Below are positions 60,619-64,000 of a stretch of DNA of 64,000 nucleotides, piece after piece (within the stretch, counting starts at the first letter, position 1; each line of letters begins with the position of its first letter). The translations under genes and the position numbers were made by a program. The notes beneath the pieces were generated by a model. The model ran no database searches. It was given only the letters and a program-made list of their open reading frames with translations, and had not been told where the DNA came from. Source of the stretch: Roseovarius spongiae (GTDB lineage: Bacteria; Pseudomonadota; Alphaproteobacteria; Rhodobacterales; Rhodobacteraceae); assembly GCF_003651245.1 (NCBI RefSeq), contig NZ_RAPE01000001.1, positions 124,001 to 188,000 on the forward strand. The letters run 5' to 3'.

Positions 60619-61137
60619 TCAGGCCGGATCGGCCGCCACCCGGTTCAGCCACTCCGCGAGGAACCAGGCGCGCGGCCACTCGATCAGCACGACATAGCCT
60701 TCGTCGTGACGCCCCAGCAGGCAGGTTTCGCCGGCAAACAACACCGCCGCAGAGGCAGAGCCGCCATCCGGATCGATGGACGCGCCCTCGGCGATCACGC
60801 GCGGCGCGGCCCTGCCCGAAAGGGTGAAGATGGCCCACTGGTCATCCGCCGGGGTCGCGGCGAAGCCCCCTGCATGCCAGCCGGGCGTCGCGTCGGTCGG
60901 CGCGTCGCATACCAGCAGCGCGCGGTCGCGCGCGATGCGCAGGCCCACCGGCAGCGTGGCGGCGTCGCCCCCCAGCCCCAGCAGCGGCGCAGCGGGGGCG
61001 AGCGCCGCAATCGCCGCGTCCAGATCGCCCGAGATCAGCACCGCGCCGCCCGTGCGCCGGCATGTCGCGTGCAGATCGGCGGTGTCTATCAGCACGTCGT
61101 CAAGGTCGATCAGTTCCGGCCAGTCCATCTCACGCAT
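60619..61137 (-). CDS. soxG: Sarcosine oxidase gamma subunit
   Basis: 172 aa, start ATG 61137, overlapping the soxA stop (61130-61132). It matches SoxG-type proteins in length and position directly after soxA, with a C-terminal stretch GYVVLIEWPRAWFLAEWLNRVA; motifs of the gamma family are weakly conserved, so the assignment leans on context. Part of the heterotetramer that demethylates sarcosine to glycine, formaldehyde (5,10-methylene-THF) and H2O2. Confidence 0.75.
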   Translation of the reverse strand: MREMDWPELIDLDDVLIDTADLHATCRRTGGAVLISGDLDAAIAALAPAAPLLGLGGDAATLPVGLRIARDRALLVCDAPTDATPGWHAGGFAATPADDQWAIFTLSGRAAPRVIAEGASIDPDGGSASAAVLFAGETCLLGRHDEGYVVLIEWPRAWFLAEWLNRVAADPA

Positions 61138-63964
61138 GAAGCCGCTCCCCTTTCGCATCGAACGCGCAGGGCGCGATCACCCGCGCCTCGCGCACCGCGC
61201 CGTTGTCGAAGACGCCGACGCTCTCCCCCATGCGGCTGCGCCCTGACTCGAGCAGCGCCAGCGCATGCGGGGCGCCCGGATCCGGCGCGACGGAGGTGAC
61301 GAAGCCCAGCGACCGGCGCGCGGCGTCCAGCGGCACGAGATGCGCGCCTGCGGTAAACGCCGCGCCGCCATCCGTCGCCGTCAGCCCGACCAGCTGGCGA
61401 CGGTCGTTGCGCAGCGCCTCGTCGGTGAGAAGGGATCGCTTGCCGATGAACTCGTCCTCGCGCCGGTTGGGCCAGCCCAGATCCTGCGGCATGGTGAGCC
61501 CGTCGGTGTCCTTGCCGATCAGGATGAACCCCTTTTGCGCGCGCAGCGTCAGCACCGCCTCGAGCCCGATGCGCCCGCCGCCCGCTTCCCCGACCCTTGC
61601 CGCCAGCAGCGACTCGAGCCATTCGGCATGGCGCGACGGGACCGATAGTTCGTAGCTGCGTTCACCGGTGAAACTGACGCGCGCGATGCGCAACGTGCGC
61701 CCGTTCCAGTCAGCCTCGGTCACGCCCATATGCGGCAGGGCGGCATCGTCGAGGTCAACCGGAACGCCCGCCGCGCGCAGCACGTCGCGGGCTCGCGGCC
61801 CGGCGACGCAGAGCGTGGTCCAGTGCGCGGTCACGTCATGCAGAAAGACGCGGGCGGGATCGAAGCGGTCCTGGCGCGCATCCTCGAGCCGCAGGCGCAC
61901 GCCGTCGACGTGGCTCGATGAGGCCGAAACGATGAAGCGATCCCCGGCCAGCCGCAGCGTCACGCCGTCATCGAACACGATGCCCGTCTCCGACAGCATC
62001 AGCCCGTAACGCGCGCGCCCCGGTTTCAGCGTCGAGAGCCGGGTGAAGAAACAGAAATCCAGCAACTCCGCCGCGCCCGGCCCGATCACCTCGATCTTGC
62101 CCAAGGGCGAAGCGTCGTAGAGCGCGACCGTTTCACGCGCGACGCCCGCCTCGCGCAAGGCCGCCTCGGCCTCGTCGTCGCCGTAATGCGCGGGGCGCAG
62201 CCAGCCGCCGTACTCGCGCAGCTGCGCGCCCGCGGCGCGATGCGCGCGCTCCAGCGTCAGACGGCGCGGCGGGTCGAAAAGCTGCCCGCGCCGCCGCCCG
62301 GCGATCACCGTCAGCGGCACCGGCAGGAAGGGCGGGCGATAGGTGGTCGTGCCGGTCTCGGGGATGGAGCGATCGGTCAGCCCCGCCATCGCCGCCAGCC
62401 CCGCGAAATTCGACGTGCGGCCCTGGTCGGTCGCCATGCCAAGCGTCGTGTAGCGTTTCAGGTGCTCGACCGACACGAACCCTTCGCGCTGTGCCAGCGC
62501 GACGTCCTTGAGCGTGACGTCGTTCTGGAAGTCGATCCATTGCCGCCCCGCGGCGTCCGGGTCGGGGCGCATCGGCAGCACGCCCCAGTCGCCCGCCGCC
62601 TCTGCGCGCGGCGCATTGCCCGCGCCGCCCGCCGCCGCGTGTCCCTCGGCCAGCGCGTCGGCCAGCGCGAAGGCGCCGTTCGCGGCGCCGGCCACCCGCA
62701 TCGACGCGCTGCCTGCGCGCGGGATCAACGCATCGCACTCCGCGTCCCAGTCAAGCCGCCCGCCCGCCTGCATGAAGATATGCACCGAAGGCGTCAGCCC
62801 GCCCGAGACAAGCAGCGTGTCGGCCTCCTGCAGCACCCCGTTAAGGCGCACGCGCGCCACCGCGTCGCGCCCTTCGGCCCCGGTCACGCGGGTCTCGCGG
62901 CGCAGATCGACCCCTTCGGGGGCGTCGGGCGTATCGCCTCGCGCGTCGGCCAGCGTCACGTCGCAGCCCGCGCGCGCCAGCGCCGCCGCCACCGGGTAGC
63001 TGCCGTCATTCCCGGTCGCCAGAACGATGCGCCGCCCCGCCACCGCGCCATGCAGGGTCAGGTAGCGCAGCGCCGCCTCGGCGGAGATCACGCCGGGCAG
63101 GTCGTTATTCGCGAACCACAAGGGCCGCTCGATCGCGCCGGCGGCGAGGATCACGTCGCCCGCGCGGATGCGCCACAGCCGGTCGGGGGCGCCGCAGCGG
63201 CGCTCCCACGCGGCGTATAGCCCATGATCGAACGCGCCCCAGAGCGTCGTGCGGCTCAGGATCTTTCCGCCCGCGCGCAATATCCGCTCCTGCGTGTCGG
63301 CGCACCAGTCACGCCACGGCCCGCCGTCGATATCGCCGCCGCGCCAGCGCAGGCTGCCGCCCGGCGCATCCCCGTCGTCGATCAACCACACGGCGCGGCC
63401 CGCCCGCGCGGCCGCCCGCGCCGCCGCCAGCCCCGCGGGCCCGGCCCCGATGACCAGCAGATCGGCGCGCGCGTTGATCTGCGCGCAATCGGCGGGCGGC
63501 GCGTTGGCCGGGTCCAGCCGCCCGAGCCCGGCCATGCGGCGGATCATCGGCTCCCACCGCATCCAGCCGCCCGCCATGAAGGTCTTGTAGTAGAACCCGG
63601 CCGGCAGGAACCGGTTCAGCCGGTCGAGCAGGCGATGCCGGTCGCGCGCCGCCTCGGGCCAGGTGTTGACCGAGCGTAGCGCAAGCCCCTCGCGCAGCGG
63701 CTCCAGCGTGGCGCGCAGGTTCGGTGTCGTGACGCCGCCCTCGGTCACGTCGACAATCGCGTTCGGCTCTTCCGCGCCCGCCCCCCAAAGGCCGCGCGGG
63801 CGGTGATACTTGAAGCTGCGGCCCAGCACGCGGCGCCCCGACGCCAGCAGCGCCGAGGCCAGCGTATCGCCCGCGAACCCGGTCACGGCGTGGCCGTCGA
63901 ATGTGAAGCCAATCGGCCTGTCGCGGTCGATTTCGCCGCCCCTGTCCAGCCGCCAGCCGCTCAT
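61130..63964 (-). CDS. soxA: Sarcosine oxidase alpha subunit
   Basis: 944 aa, start ATG 63964 with GGGGAGAA. N-terminal region with GDTLASALLASGRRVLGRSFKYHRPRG (cut), then an NAD+-binding Rossmann domain LLVIGAGPAGLAAARAAARA (near residue 170) and a C-terminal aminomethyltransferase-type (GcvT-like) domain from about 560 (HDVTAHWTTLCVAGPRARDVL, GRIGLEAVLTLRAQKG) that transfers the C1 unit to tetrahydrofolate. Full-length. A TAA at 63996-63998 (minus strand) may be the stop of soxD, so soxB-soxD probably lie beyond the window. Confidence 0.93.
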   Translation of the reverse strand: MSGWRLDRGGEIDRDRPIGFTFDGHAVTGFAGDTLASALLASGRRVLGRSFKYHRPRGLWGAGAEEPNAIVDVTEGGVTTPNLRATLEPLREGLALRSVNTWPEAARDRHRLLDRLNRFLPAGFYYKTFMAGGWMRWEPMIRRMAGLGRLDPANAPPADCAQINARADLLVIGAGPAGLAAARAAARAGRAVWLIDDGDAPGGSLRWRGGDIDGGPWRDWCADTQERILRAGGKILSRTTLWGAFDHGLYAAWERRCGAPDRLWRIRAGDVILAAGAIERPLWFANNDLPGVISAEAALRYLTLHGAVAGRRIVLATGNDGSYPVAAALARAGCDVTLADARGDTPDAPEGVDLRRETRVTGAEGRDAVARVRLNGVLQEADTLLVSGGLTPSVHIFMQAGGRLDWDAECDALIPRAGSASMRVAGAANGAFALADALAEGHAAAGGAGNAPRAEAAGDWGVLPMRPDPDAAGRQWIDFQNDVTLKDVALAQREGFVSVEHLKRYTTLGMATDQGRTSNFAGLAAMAGLTDRSIPETGTTTYRPPFLPVPLTVIAGRRRGQLFDPPRRLTLERAHRAAGAQLREYGGWLRPAHYGDDEAEAALREAGVARETVALYDASPLGKIEVIGPGAAELLDFCFFTRLSTLKPGRARYGLMLSETGIVFDDGVTLRLAGDRFIVSASSSHVDGVRLRLEDARQDRFDPARVFLHDVTAHWTTLCVAGPRARDVLRAAGVPVDLDDAALPHMGVTEADWNGRTLRIARVSFTGERSYELSVPSRHAEWLESLLAARVGEAGGGRIGLEAVLTLRAQKGFILIGKDTDGLTMPQDLGWPNRREDEFIGKRSLLTDEALRNDRRQLVGLTATDGGAAFTAGAHLVPLDAARRSLGFVTSVAPDPGAPHALALLESGRSRMGESVGVFDNGAVREARVIAPCAFDAKGERLHA

Positions 63965-64000
63965 GCTCTTCTCCCCGGCAGGGTCTCGCTGCCCTTTACT

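Overview
The window is a high-GC chromosomal segment, densely packed with genes, from an alphaproteobacterium of the Rhodobacterales (roseobacter/Paracoccaceae group). The evidence is the ethylmalonyl-CoA pathway pair (ecm, ccr), a TauR-Xsc-Pta sulfonate cluster linked to a SoeABC-type sulfite dehydrogenase, family-typical proteins (DUF1523, DUF1285, the MoxR/DUF58/DUF4159 operon, a VPLPA-CTERM protein, a Hint-domain protein), a LuxR-type autoinducer receptor, TRAP transport and heterotetrameric sarcosine oxidase genes. No prophage, IS element, integrase or CRISPR array was seen. There is one tRNA gene (Pro, CGG anticodon).

Layout. 1-3.6 kb: 5' part of ecm (minus), a PlsB-like acyltransferase, and ccr. 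3.6-7.4 kb: a LuxR-family gene with an overlapping small ORF and two inverted repeats upstream, a class IV (branched-chain) aminotransferase, cmk, and a Hint-domain protein inserted between cmk and rpsA. 7.7-9.4 kb: rpsA with a strong terminator. 9.5-19.6 kb: seven minus-strand genes read tauR-xsc-pta-ackA-soeA-soeB-soeC. Together they convert sulfoacetaldehyde to acetyl phosphate and sulfite, route acetyl phosphate to acetyl-CoA or acetate plus ATP, and oxidise sulfite with electrons passed to the quinone pool. 19.7-28.2 kb: DUF1523 and a small membrane protein, a Tat-exported cyclase-family hydrolase, creatinase, a P1/S58 peptidase, a prokaryotic glutamate-receptor-like K+ channel, an alpha/beta hydrolase, gabD and an Hsp20. 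28.3-34.4 kb: two tandem secreted trypsin-like proteins, glycolate oxidase glcDEF, and a small secreted protein.

34.5-41.8 kb: a translationally coupled MoxR-DUF58-BatA/DUF4159-membrane protein operon (minus) with DUF1285 divergent to it. 41.9-46.8 kb: polA, a zinc-finger protein, an ABC ATPase without its permease, and a VPLPA-CTERM protein. 46.9-56.7 kb: a HIT protein, a Core-2/I-branching-like glycosyltransferase divergent from a sulfotransferase, a PfkB/adenosine kinase overlapping nth, an Ada-like methyltransferase, an OmpA-family lipoprotein, leuB, and a large secreted protein with an HEXXH motif. 56.7-64 kb: tRNA-Pro, a lower-GC nuclease gene, a TRAP transporter (dctPQM), and soxG/soxA of sarcosine oxidase, whose upstream subunits lie beyond the window edge.

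No single locus is clearly an undescribed system. The least explained items are the receptor-channel gene, the LuxR/small-ORF unit with its inverted repeats, a paired-hairpin repeat that occurs twice around the sulfonate cluster, the protease pair that shares a C-terminal tail, and the secreted HEXXH protein. Long ORFs opposite the real genes are common here because of the base composition and were not reported.
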